Origin: an uncultured Sphingomonas sp.
Lineage (GTDB): Bacteria; Pseudomonadota; Alphaproteobacteria; Sphingomonadales; Sphingomonadaceae
Direction: 5' to 3'
NCBI GenBank assembly: GCA_934555855.1
Contig: CAKTFL010000025.1
Location: 1-11,416 of the forward strand
Length of the DNA: 11,416 bases
Position 1 is the first letter of the stretch. Each line of letters opens with the position of its first letter. The notes beneath the pieces are model-generated. The model was not told the DNA's origin. It saw nothing but the letters and a program-made list of their open reading frames with translations, and made no database searches. A program made the position numbers and the translations under genes. This document shows positions 1-6,870 of this stretch, piece after piece.

Positions 1-1146
1 GCCGCGCAGCACGAACTGTCCGCTCATGACCTTGCCGTTATACTCGCCCACCGCCCCTTCGATTGCGCGAAAGCCGGGATAAGGGCGAAAGGCGCTGCCG
101 GTCCATTCCCAAACGTCGCCGAACAGGCCGCTGCCGCGCGACGGGCCTGGCGCAACCGGTCCGGCGCCGTCGAGCTGGTTGCCGCCGGCGGGGTCCTGGC
201 CGGCCGAGGCAGCCTCCCACTCCGCCTCGGTCGGCAGGCGGGCGCCGGCCCAGCTGGCATAAGCGTCCGCCTCGTAGAAGCTCACATGCGTGACAGGCGC
301 GGCGGGGTCGACCGGCTGGCGGCCGTCGAGCCCGAATCGGGTCCAGCCCCCCTCCCGCTCCTCCCAGTAGAGTGGCGCCGCGATGCCGTTCGCCCGCACC
401 CAGGCCCAACCGTCGGACAACCAGTGACGGGGCTCGCGATAGCCGCCATCGGCGATGAACGCCGCCCATTCGGCATTGGTCACCGGCCGATCGGCCAGTG
501 CATGAGAGTGAAGCAGCACGCGATGGCGCGGCCCCTCGCAGTCGAAGGCGAAGCCGACGCCGCCATGGCCGATCTCCACCACCCCGCCCGGATGCTCGGT
601 CCAGCCGAGCGCGTCAGGCAGCGCTGCCGGCGGACGGGGCGCGGCCGGCCACACCGCCGGCTCCAGCGGATTTTCGGAAAAGAGGTGCAGCAGGTCGGTC
701 AGCAACAATTCCTGATGCTGCTGCTCATGGTGGCAGCCAAGCTCGACCAGCCTCAGCGCCGCTTCATCGAGCAGGGGCATCGCGTCCAGCAACGCCGCAT
801 CGACATGCGCGCGATAAGCCCTGACCTCCTCCAGCGTCGGCCGGGTCACCATGCCCCGCCGCGCCCGTGCGTGCCGCTGCCCCTCCGCCTCGTAATAGCT
901 GTTGAACAGGAACGGCCAGCGCGGGTCGTGGAGGCGATAGCCCGGCAGGTGATCGCGTAGCACGAACGTTTCGAAGAACCAGGTCGTGTGCGCCAGGTGC
1001 CACTTCGCCGGCGACGCGTCCGGCATGGACTGAACCGTCGCGTCCGCGTCGGACAAGGGCGCGACGAGGTCGAGCGAGAGGTGGCGGACGCGCCGCACCG
1101 CCTCGGTCAGGCCGGCGGCGTCCGGCTGGCGAAGCGCTGCACGCAT
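1..1146 (-). CDS. egtB: Ergothioneine biosynthesis protein EgtB (sulfoxide synthase), C-terminus cut by window edge
   Basis: EgtB is the non-haem iron enzyme that joins hercynine to a thiol substrate (gamma-glutamylcysteine or cysteine, depending on type) using oxygen, forming the sulfoxide precursor of the antioxidant ergothioneine. The 382 visible residues show the expected two-domain layout. An N-terminal DinB-like iron-binding domain carries H50-x-x-H53 in a [13 protein letters not shown] stretch and the H140-E-Q-Q-H144-Q-E146 motif. A C-terminal SUMF/formylglycine-generating-like fold starts near residue 185 and ends at [11 protein letters not shown] and MSGQFVLRG. By family comparison roughly 40 to 50 residues lie beyond the edge. 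The ATG at 1146 has AAGGGA about 9 bases upstream; an in-frame ATG at 1167 is possible. It follows the adenosyltransferase gene closely and is probably cotranscribed with it. A partner egtD would be expected beyond the left edge but is not visible. The identity is firm; the thiol substrate type is not decided by what I see. Confidence 0.93.
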   Translation of the reverse strand, partial: MRAALRQPDAAGLTEAVRRVRHLSLDLVAPLSDADATVQSMPDASPAKWHLAHTTWFFETFVLRDHLPGYRLHDPRWPFLFNSYYEAEGQRHARARRGMVTRPTLEEVRAYRAHVDAALLDAMPLLDEAALRLVELGCHHEQQHQELLLTDLLHLFSENPLEPAVWPAAPRPPAALPDALGWTEHPGGVVEIGHGGVGFAFDCEGPRHRVLLHSHALADRPVTNAEWAAFIADGGYREPRHWLSDGWAWVRANGIAAPLYWEEREGGWTRFGLDGRQPVDPAAPVTHVSFYEADAYASWAGARLPTEAEWEAASAGQDPAGGNQLDGAGPVAPGPSRGSGLFGDVWEWTGSAFRPYPGFRAIEGAVGEYNGKVMSGQFVLRG

Positions 1147-1171
1147 CGGGTCCGGTCCCTTTCCCATCCGA

Positions 1172-1732
1172 TCAGCGCGTCGCGCCGGGCCGCCAGAGCA
1201 CATCGTCCGCGCCGTTGCCGTTCGCGACCCGTGCCGCGACGAACAGGTAATCGGACAAGCGGTTCAGATAAGCCAGCGTTTGAGGGTTCAGCCCGCCCGC
1301 CGCAACCGCGCTCCGCTCCGCCCGGCGCACGATGGCGCGGGCGAGGTGGAGCGCCGCCGCGCCGGCGCTGCCGCCGGGCAGGATGAAGCTGGTCAGCGGG
1401 GCGAGATGCTTGTTCAAGGCATCGATTTCCCGCTCCAGCCGCTCGACCTGGGCGGGCACGATCCGCAATTGCATGTCGGACGGGGTGAAGTCTTCTCCCG
1501 GCGTCGCGAGGTCGGCACCCAGGTCGAACAGGTCGTTCTGGATGCGCGCCAGCGCTTCGGCAAGCGGATGCCGGCCCAGCGCGACGAGCGCGACGCCGAT
1601 CGCGCTGTTCGCCTCGTCCACATCGCCGATCGCCGCCATGCGGGCATCGGACTTCGCCACCCGGCTTCCGTCGACCAGGCCGGTGGTGCCCGCGTCGCCG
1701 GTCCGGGTGTAGATGCGGTTCAGCTTGACCAT
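1172..1732 (-). CDS. pduO: PduO-type ATP:cob(I)alamin adenosyltransferase
   Basis: This enzyme transfers the adenosyl group of ATP to cob(I)alamin or cob(I)yrinic acid a,c-diamide, making the adenosyl form of vitamin B12. The 186-residue length is normal for the trimeric, all-helical PduO/MMAB family and differs from the P-loop CobA type. Visible signatures are the ATP-binding N-terminus [10 protein letters not shown] (residues 9-18), GDVDEANS (36-43), FILPGGS in the middle, the RRAERS helix, and [10 protein letters not shown] (155-164) near the C-terminus. The ATG at 1732 lies 8 bases after the stop of the HIG1-type gene. I see no strong Shine-Dalgarno there, so translational coupling is likely. 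The egtB gene follows 4 to 25 bases downstream depending on its start. The family is certain; whether it serves de novo synthesis or B12 salvage cannot be told from this window. Confidence 0.93.
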   Translation of the reverse strand: MVKLNRIYTRTGDAGTTGLVDGSRVAKSDARMAAIGDVDEANSAIGVALVALGRHPLAEALARIQNDLFDLGADLATPGEDFTPSDMQLRIVPAQVERLEREIDALNKHLAPLTSFILPGGSAGAAALHLARAIVRRAERSAVAAGGLNPQTLAYLNRLSDYLFVAARVANGNGADDVLWRPGATR

Positions 1733-1740
1733 GAGTTTCG

Positions 1741-1965
1741 TCAGCCGCCGCGGGCGAGAAGCAGGATCAGCACGACGATCGCGATCGCGCCTGCCTGAAA
1801 CAGGATACGCTGCTGCATCATCCGGTTGGACTTCAGCGCGCCCGCGCTCGGACCGCCCTTCACCTCCGCCGTCCGCTCCTGAAGGAAGGTGACGATGCCG
1901 CGCACCAGCGCCACGACGGTCGCGATCATGGCAGCAACCAGCAGGATCACGAGAAAGGTGGTCAT
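1741..1965 (-). CDS. HIG1-domain-type twin transmembrane protein
   Basis: A 74-residue inner-membrane protein with two hydrophobic helices (about residues 4-28 and 55-71) joined by a charged loop. The loop ends in N47-R48-M-M-Q-Q-R53-I-L-F-Q57, which fits the R-x3-Q end of the motif of HIG1 (hypoxia-induced) proteins. Eukaryotic HIG1 proteins such as Rcf1 associate with cytochrome oxidase and respiratory supercomplexes. Small alphaproteobacterial relatives exist, but I know of no settled function for them, so a respiratory role here is inference. The ATG at 1965 follows the gluQRS stop by 9 bases, and those bases contain AAGGGA, which gives a close-spaced ribosome binding site. It is the second gene of the probable operon. 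The fold assignment is good; the function is open. Confidence 0.82.
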   Translation of the reverse strand: MTTFLVILLVAAMIATVVALVRGIVTFLQERTAEVKGGPSAGALKSNRMMQQRILFQAGAIAIVVLILLLARGG

Positions 1966-1974
1966 GTCCCTTAT

Positions 1975-2853
1975 CTAGTCCTGTGCGATACCGAATCCAA
2001 CCGGCAGCAGCCCGGCGCGCAATCGCCCGGCCAGCGCCACCCCGTCCTCCCCGGCCAGCCGCAGCGATTCCAGTGTCGGCGCGCCGTGGCGCTTGGCGAG
2101 CCGCTGCCCATCCACGCCGGCCAGCAGCGGGTGGTGGTGGTAGCGCGGCGTCGGCAGGCCGAGCAGCGCCTGGAGCAGCCGGTGGATATCGGTCGCCCGG
2201 AACAGATCAAGCCCGCGCACCACATCCGTCACACCCTGCGCCGCATCGTCGACCGTTACCGCCAGGTGATAACTGGCCGGCGCGTCCTTGCGGCCCAGGA
2301 TCACGTCGCCCTGCGCCGCCGGGTCCGCCGCCACCCGGCCCGCCCGCTCGTCATGCCATTCGAGCGGCCCCGCCGCCGCCGCCGCGCGTGCCATGTCGAG
2401 CCGCCAGCTGTGCGGGCGCGACAGATCCGGGTCGGCAAGCCCGCGACAGGTGCCGGGATAGACCGGCTCCGCCCCGTGCGGCGCCGACAGGCTGGCCGCC
2501 GCAATCTCCGCACGAGTGCAGAAACAGGGGTAGACGAGGCCTTGCGCGCGCAGGGTCGCCAGCGCCTCCGCATAAAGCGCCAGCCGTTGCGACTGAAAGG
2601 TCACCGGCCCGTCCCAGGCAAGGCCGAGCCAGGCAAGGTCGGCCAGGATCGCGTTCACATGCTCCGGCCGGCTGCGCGTGCTGTCGATATCCTCGATCCG
2701 CAGCAGAAAGCGGCCGCCACTCTCCCGCGCCAGATCATGCGCCCGGACAGCCGATACGGCATGACCCAGGTGAAGGCGCCCGGTCGGACTAGGTGCAAAG
2801 CGGCTGATGACGCGATCGGACTCTTGACCGCAATTGATTGGCTGTGCTGTCAT
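1975..2853 (-). CDS. gluQRS: Glutamyl-Q tRNA(Asp) synthetase
   Basis: GluQRS is a truncated glutamyl-tRNA-synthetase paralogue that activates glutamate and attaches it to queuosine at position 34 of tRNA-Asp, rather than to a tRNA 3' end. The 292 residues match the catalytic domain only; the anticodon-binding domain of true GltX is absent. Seen in the sequence are FAPSPTGRLHLGH with the HIGH-type motif HLGH (28-31), RIEDIDSTR, a zinc-site pattern C110-x-C112 ... Y132-x3-C136, ATDIHRLLQ, and a KMSKS-type RLAKR (251-255). The start is uncertain: ATG at 2853 is chosen, while an in-frame GTG at 2859 adds two residues. Neither has a well-spaced Shine-Dalgarno. It is the first gene of the minus-strand run and is divergent from the HNH gene. 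The short C-terminal tail ends at the TAG just before the HIG1-type gene. Confidence 0.93.
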   Translation of the reverse strand: MTAQPINCGQESDRVISRFAPSPTGRLHLGHAVSAVRAHDLARESGGRFLLRIEDIDSTRSRPEHVNAILADLAWLGLAWDGPVTFQSQRLALYAEALATLRAQGLVYPCFCTRAEIAAASLSAPHGAEPVYPGTCRGLADPDLSRPHSWRLDMARAAAAAGPLEWHDERAGRVAADPAAQGDVILGRKDAPASYHLAVTVDDAAQGVTDVVRGLDLFRATDIHRLLQALLGLPTPRYHHHPLLAGVDGQRLAKRHGAPTLESLRLAGEDGVALAGRLRAGLLPVGFGIAQD

Positions 2854-2884
2854 CCTCACGTCATTCGCGTCGGCGATGGCCGGC

Positions 2885-2902
2885 TCGACCCGAAAGGTTC
2901 GA
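2885..2902 (+). other. Leader hairpin with GAAA loop upstream of the HNH gene
   Basis: TCGACCC (2885-2891) and GGTTCGA (2896-2902) can form a seven-position stem with one C/T mismatch, closed by a GAAA tetraloop of the stable GNRA class. It lies 3 bases before the strong Shine-Dalgarno of the HNH gene, in the short divergent gap shared with gluQRS. I could not identify convincing -35/-10 boxes in this gap for either gene. The pairing is seen in the sequence; any regulatory effect is inference and the stem is short. Confidence 0.3.
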
Positions 2903-2905
2903 CAA

Positions 2906-2913
2906 GGGAGGAG
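2906..2913 (+). promoter_or_regulatory. Shine-Dalgarno that decides the GTG start of the HNH gene
   Basis: The run GGGAGGAG ends 2 bases before the GTG at 2916; its GGAGG core is about 4 bases away. It is the strongest ribosome binding site in this part of the window. It favours the GTG over an in-frame ATG 26 codons upstream, whose extra residues (MAVLSSSRHSRRRWPARPER) are basic and low in complexity and would make the gene overlap gluQRS. Confidence 0.75.
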
Positions 2914-2915
2914 CC

Positions 2916-3482
2916 GTGTTTCATCCCGATCTGATCCGCCACCCGGACAGTTGTCCCGCGTTGGTGCTGAATGCCGACTATACGCCGCTCTCCTATTACC
3001 CGTTGAGCGTGTGGCCCTGGCAGACCGCGATCAAGGCGATGTTCCTCGACCGGGTCGACGTGATCGCGCATTACGAGCGCGAGGTGAGAAGCGCCACCGT
3101 GTCGCTGAAGCTGCCGTCGGTGATCGCGCTGAAGCAGTTCGTGAGGCCATCGCAATTCCCGGCCTTCACCCGGTTCAACCTTTTCCTGCGCGACCGCTTT
3201 GCCTGCCAATATTGCGGACGGGGCCGCGACCTGACGTTCGACCATGTGGTGCCGCGCGCGCAGGGCGGTCGCACGACGTGGGAGAACGTCGTCACCGCCT
3301 GCGCGCCGTGCAACCTGAAGAAAGGCGGGCGCACTCCGCGCGAGGCGGCGATGCCGCTCCATCTGGAGCCGATCCGCCCGACCAGCTGGCACCTTCAGGA
3401 ACATGGCCGCAGTTTTCCGCCCAATTATCTTCACGAAACATGGCGGGATTGGCTCTATTGGGATGTGGAACTGGAGGCGTGA
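2916..3482 (+). CDS. HNH endonuclease-fold protein
   Basis: A 188-residue protein that starts VFHPDLIRHPDSC and contains one HNH (treble-clef, beta-beta-alpha-metal) nuclease module. The zinc-knuckle cysteines are C97-x2-C100 and C129-x2-C132. The catalytic-type residues are D109-H110 in LTFDHVVPRAQGG, N124 in WENVV and N133 in CAPCNLKKGGR. The N-terminal region (LNADYTPLSYYPLSVWPWQTAIKA) and the C-terminal region (FPPNYLHETWRDWLYWDVELEA) match a widespread bacterial family of stand-alone HNH proteins, common in Alphaproteobacteria and annotated only as HNH endonuclease. No methyltransferase, toxin partner, phage or intein context is present. It is divergent from gluQRS and followed by a possible terminator hairpin. 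The motif residues look intact, so nuclease activity is plausible, but substrate and biological role are unknown. Confidence 0.9.
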   Translation: MFHPDLIRHPDSCPALVLNADYTPLSYYPLSVWPWQTAIKAMFLDRVDVIAHYEREVRSATVSLKLPSVIALKQFVRPSQFPAFTRFNLFLRDRFACQYCGRGRDLTFDHVVPRAQGGRTTWENVVTACAPCNLKKGGRTPREAAMPLHLEPIRPTSWHLQEHGRSFPPNYLHETWRDWLYWDVELEA

Positions 3483-3490
3483 GGAACACC

Positions 3491-3522
3491 GGAGCGGAAC
3501 CGACCCGCTCCCCACGCCTTTT
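3491..3522 (+). terminator. Possible intrinsic terminator after the HNH gene
   Basis: A perfect 7-bp stem, GGAGCGG (3491-3497) with CCGCTCC (3505-3511), closes a 7-base loop. After 7 further bases comes a run of four T (3519-3522). The hairpin begins 8 bases after the HNH stop codon. The T tract is short and displaced, so it is a weak candidate. It would separate the HNH gene from the EF-hand lipoprotein gene. Confidence 0.35.
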
Positions 3523-3545
3523 CACAACCGTTACGGAGCCGACAC

Positions 3546-3929
3546 ATGCGATCTGCCATCTTGCTTTTCCTGCCTCTTGCGCTCGCCGGCTGCGGGGGAT
3601 CGAAGGAAAAGCAGGCTGCGGCCGACGCACGGGCGCAACAGGCGGGCTTTGTGCCGCCCTCGGTCATGTCGCGGCTGGATTTCGGCAGCTCGATCGAGCG
3701 GCGGTTCCACGCCTTGGACCGCAACGGCAACAATGTGATCGACGCGACCGAGATGCCGAGACAGGATTCGCGCATCGTCCATCTCGACCGGAACGGCGAT
3801 GGCAGGATCACCGCAGAGGAGTGGAGCGAGGGCCAGCTGTCCCGGTTCGATCGCATGGACCTCAATCGCGACGGCTCGCTGACCTCCGACGAGCGCGGGC
3901 AATATCAGACAGCCCGGCAGCAACCATGA
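3546..3929 (+). CDS. EF-hand calcium-binding lipoprotein
   Basis: A 127-residue exported protein. Residues 1-15 form a short hydrophobic signal peptide ending in lipobox L13-A14-G15-C16, so the mature protein should be lipid-anchored at C16. It then has a charged Ala/Gln-rich linker. Three EF-hand loops follow: residues 58-69 (DRNGNNVIDATE), 81-92 (DRNGDGRITAEE) and 105-116 (DLNRDGSLTSDE). The second and third fit the D-x-[DN]-x-D-G-x-[IL]-x-x-x-E pattern. The first has Asn where Gly is usual at loop position 6 but keeps the acidic ends. Such proteins usually bind calcium in the periplasm or at the envelope; the specific role here is unknown. The ATG at 3546 has ACGGAG 7 bases upstream. It lies between the HNH gene and ppc, on the same strand as both. 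Confidence 0.88.
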   Translation: MRSAILLFLPLALAGCGGSKEKQAAADARAQQAGFVPPSVMSRLDFGSSIERRFHALDRNGNNVIDATEMPRQDSRIVHLDRNGDGRITAEEWSEGQLSRFDRMDLNRDGSLTSDERGQYQTARQQP

Positions 3930-3974
3930 TCATGGGGCGTTGACCGGGGACGTACCGCATTGCAGCATCCAACC

Positions 3975-6662
3975 ATGTCCTCCGCCCCCACGCTCCCCGC
4001 CCTGACCAACAATCCGGATGTACGCTATCTGGGCACGCTGCTGGGGGACGTAATCCGCGCCTATGGCGGCGAGACGCTGTTCGAGGCGACGGAGGCGATC
4101 CGCCGCGCGTCCGTCGAGCGGCACCGGGACGGCGACAAGGAAGATGGCGCGGCCGCGACCGAGGTGGAACTGGGCCGGCTCGACCTGAACGAGACGCTGG
4201 ACTTCGTGCGCGGGTTCATGCTGTTCTCCATGCTCGCCAATCTGGCGGAGGACCGGCAGGGGATCAGCGCGGAGCCGGGCGCCGACCTCGCCTCCGCCCT
4301 TGCCCGGCTTCGCGACCATGGCGTCGCGACGCAGGACGTGCTGGCGCTGCTGGAGGGCGCGCTGGTCGCCCCGGTGCTGACCGCGCACCCGACCGAGGTG
4401 CGGCGCAAGAGCATGATCGACCATCGCAATCGCATCGCGGAGCTGATGGCGATGCGCGATGCGGGCCGCGACGAGACGCCTGATGGCGACCGCATCGACG
4501 ATGCGATTCTGCGGCAGATCGCGCTGCTGTGGCAGACCCGTGTGCTGCGCCGCGAGCGTCTGTACGTCACCGACGAGGTGGAAACCGCGCTATCCTATCT
4601 GCGCGACGTGTTCATTCCCGCGCTGCCGGCGTTGTACCAGCGCTGGGACCGCGCGCTCGGCCAGCGGGTGCCGTCCTTCCTGAAACCGGGCAGCTGGATC
4701 GGCGGCGACCGCGACGGCAATCCGTTCGTCACCTCCACCTCGCTCAGGATCGCGCTGTCGCGCGCGACCGAGACGGTGCTGGGCGCGTATCTCGACGCGG
4801 TGCACGCGCTGGGGGCGGAACTGTCCATCTCCGCAGAACACGGCGCGGTCGATCCGGCCGTGCAGCGGTTGGCCGAGGCAAGCGGCGACAACGCGCCGAG
4901 CCGTGCCGACGAGCCGTTCCGACGCGCCCTGTCGGGCATCTATGCGCGGCTGGCCGCCACCTTCCGCGACCTGACCGGCAACGAGTCGCCGCGCCCCGGC
5001 GCGCTCGCGGGCGAGCCCTATCCCGATCCGGTCGCCCTTCGCGCCGACCTGGTCGCCGTCGCACGGGCGTTGCGCGCCAGCGGCGACGGCGCGCTGGCGT
5101 CAAGCGGCGCGCTCGGCCGGCTGATCCGCAGCGTGGAAACGTTCGGCTTCCACCTCGCCACGCTCGACCTGCGCCAGAACAGCGTGGTGCATGAGCGCAC
5201 GGTCGCCGAGCTGCTGCGCGTTGCCGGCGTCGAGGCGGACTACCTCGCGCTGGGCGAGCAGGCGCGCATTTCGCTGCTGCGGCGCGAACTGGCCAATGCG
5301 CGCCCGCTGGCGAGCCGCTTTGCCGACTATTCGGAGGAAACGGCGGGCGAGCTCGCCATCTTCCAGGCGGCGGCCGAGGCCCATGCCCGGCTGGGCCCTG
5401 CCTGCATCGCGCGCTCGATCGTATCGATGGCCGGCTCCGTGTCCGACCTGCTGGAGGTCAACCTGCTGCTCAAGGAGGTCGGGCTGTACCGGCCCGGGCC
5501 GGAGCCCTCGGCCGCGATCCAGGCGGTGCCGCTGTTCGAGACGATCGGGGACCTGGAAGCGGCGCCAGGCATCATGACCGCCTGGTTCGCGCTGCCCGAG
5601 GTCGCGGCGGTGGCTCGCACGCGCGGGCATCAGGAAGTGATGATCGGCTATTCCGATTCGAACAAGGATGGCGGCTACCTGACCTCCACCTGGTCGCTGT
5701 CCAAGGCGTCCACCGCGCTGAAGCCGGTGTTCGAGGCGGCGGGCGTTACCATGCAGCTGTTCCACGGCCGGGGCGGCGCGGTGGGGCGCGGCGGCGGATC
5801 CTCCTTCGCGGCGATCCGCGCCCAGCCGCCCGGCACCGTCCAGGGCCGCATCCGCATCACCGAACAGGGCGAGGTGATCGCGGGCAAGTACGGCACCCGC
5901 GAAAGCGCCATGACCAATCTGGAGGCGATGGCGTCGGCCACCCTGCTCGCCAGCCTTGAGCCCGAGCCGCTGTCCGGCGGCGACAGCGAGCGCTTTGCCG
6001 GGGCGATGGACGCGATGTCCGACGCGGCGTTCCGCGCCTATCGCGGGCTGGTCTACGAGACGGAGGGGTTCCGCACCTTCTTCCGCCAGATGACCCCGAT
6101 CGGCGAGATCGCCGGGCTGAAGATCGGCAGCCGACCGGCGAGCCGAAAGAAATCGGACGCGATCGAGGACCTGCGCGCCATTCCCTGGGTGTTCAGCTGG
6201 GCGCAGGCACGGGTGATGCTGCCGGGCTGGTACGGCGTAGGCCAGGCCATTGCCGCCGGCGATCGCGCCCTGCTGACCGACATGGCGGCAAGCTGGCCGC
6301 TGTTCGCCGCGACGCTGGCCAACATGGAAATGGTCCTGGCGAAGTCGGACATGACGATCGCGGCGCGCTATGCCGAACTGGTCGAGGACGACGCACTGCG
6401 GCCGATCTTCGGGCGCATCCGCGACGGCTGGAACCAGGCGCATGACGGGCTGCTGGCGATCACCGGCCAGTCGCGGCTGCTGGAGAAACATCCGGCGCTC
6501 GACGCGTCGATCCGGCTGCGGCTGCCCTATATCGAGCCGCTGAACCTGCTCCAGATCGAGCTGATGAAGCGGCATCGCGCCGGCGAAGATGATCCGCGCA
6601 TCGGCGAGGGCATCCTGTTGTCGATCAACGCCATCGCGACGGCGTTGCGGAATTCGGGTTAG
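3975..6662 (+). CDS. ppc: Phosphoenolpyruvate carboxylase
   Basis: PEP carboxylase adds bicarbonate to phosphoenolpyruvate to give oxaloacetate, refilling the TCA cycle from glycolysis. The 895-residue length is typical of the bacterial enzyme. Key elements are TAHPTEV with H138, FLKPGSWIGGDRDGNPFVT, LDLRQNS, GYSDSNKDGGY with K564, the glycine-rich loop FHGRGGAVGRGGG with R599 and R605, and the C-terminus ending in RNSG, close to the usual RNTG. These correspond to the catalytic His, Lys and Arg residues known from the E. coli enzyme. The start is not certain. ATG at 3975 is chosen because it places the active-site His at 138, as in E. coli. An in-frame TTG at 3960 has a GGGGAC about 8 bases upstream and would add five residues. 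I see no disruption. A repeat pair follows the stop, and no clear T-rich terminator is visible. Confidence 0.96.
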   Translation: MSSAPTLPALTNNPDVRYLGTLLGDVIRAYGGETLFEATEAIRRASVERHRDGDKEDGAAATEVELGRLDLNETLDFVRGFMLFSMLANLAEDRQGISAEPGADLASALARLRDHGVATQDVLALLEGALVAPVLTAHPTEVRRKSMIDHRNRIAELMAMRDAGRDETPDGDRIDDAILRQIALLWQTRVLRRERLYVTDEVETALSYLRDVFIPALPALYQRWDRALGQRVPSFLKPGSWIGGDRDGNPFVTSTSLRIALSRATETVLGAYLDAVHALGAELSISAEHGAVDPAVQRLAEASGDNAPSRADEPFRRALSGIYARLAATFRDLTGNESPRPGALAGEPYPDPVALRADLVAVARALRASGDGALASSGALGRLIRSVETFGFHLATLDLRQNSVVHERTVAELLRVAGVEADYLALGEQARISLLRRELANARPLASRFADYSEETAGELAIFQAAAEAHARLGPACIARSIVSMAGSVSDLLEVNLLLKEVGLYRPGPEPSAAIQAVPLFETIGDLEAAPGIMTAWFALPEVAAVARTRGHQEVMIGYSDSNKDGGYLTSTWSLSKASTALKPVFEAAGVTMQLFHGRGGAVGRGGGSSFAAIRAQPPGTVQGRIRITEQGEVIAGKYGTRESAMTNLEAMASATLLASLEPEPLSGGDSERFAGAMDAMSDAAFRAYRGLVYETEGFRTFFRQMTPIGEIAGLKIGSRPASRKKSDAIEDLRAIPWVFSWAQARVMLPGWYGVGQAIAAGDRALLTDMAASWPLFAATLANMEMVLAKSDMTIAARYAELVEDDALRPIFGRIRDGWNQAHDGLLAITGQSRLLEKHPALDASIRLRLPYIEPLNLLQIELMKRHRAGEDDPRIGEGILLSINAIATALRNSG

Positions 6663-6678
6663 CCAGGCTGCCGCCCAC

Positions 6679-6760
6679 CCCGTTCGCCCTGAGCCCATCG
6701 AAGGGCGTCCCACTCGTCCCCCCCGACGTGACGTGCTTCGACAAGCTCAGCACGAACGGG
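6679..6760. repeat. Inverted pair of 30-base REP-like palindromic units
   Basis: Unit 1 is 6679-6708 on the plus strand. Unit 2 is 6731-6760 in the opposite orientation. Aligned, they agree at 23 of 30 positions and share CCCGTTCG, CTGAGC and TCGAAG blocks. Each unit also has its own 6-bp stem: CGCCCT/AGGGCG (6685-6690 with 6702-6707) and CGTGCT/AGCACG (6732-6737 with 6749-6754). A 22-base spacer separates the units. It resembles the short extragenic repeats with a CTGAGCTTGTCGAAG core that I recall as common between genes in Sphingomonadaceae. It occupies the gap between ppc and the GH15 gene, where it could stabilise or end the ppc transcript. The rest of the 208-base gap, 6761-6870, shows no convincing promoter or gene. 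Confidence 0.8.
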
Positions 6761-6870
6761 AGTCTCGGGGGAACAGTGACGCCCCGCATCGGTTCAGCGC
6801 CCATGCTTTCGCCTCCGCAACGACGCCCCGGCGCGGACCGACTTTCCAGCCCCCAAACCTGTGGAGCCCC

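Noticed and set aside
286..960. 224-codon plus-strand open frame across egtB
   Set aside because: Opposite a continuous EgtB reading frame that carries all iron-site motifs; the product is Arg/Pro-rich with no recognisable domain.
2824..2853. Possible plus-strand promoter for the HNH gene with TTGACC as -35
   Set aside because: The region about 17 to 18 bases downstream (TGTCAT) is a poor -10, and the whole site lies within the gluQRS coding end. Too weak to report as a feature.
2838..2915. N-terminal extension of the HNH protein from an upstream ATG
   Set aside because: It overlaps gluQRS, and the family-typical start FHPDLIRHP follows directly after the GTG at 2916 with a strong Shine-Dalgarno.
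3940..3968. Possible ppc promoter with TTGACC as -35
   Set aside because: The matching -10 position reads CAGCAT and ends 6 bases before the chosen ATG, leaving no room for a leader. The -35 match alone is not enough.
5100..6713. 537-codon open frame antisense to ppc
   Set aside because: It lies opposite a clear PEP carboxylase. Its product is Arg/Gln/Gly-rich with no recognisable motif. GC-rich codon use avoids TTA, CTA and TCA, which removes stops from the opposite strand.
6589..6870. N-terminal extension of the GH15 protein
   Set aside because: The 94 extra codons overlap the end of ppc and run through the repeat units. Homology-like sequence starts only at SSVNLWPIGN after the ATG at 6871, which has its own ribosome binding site.
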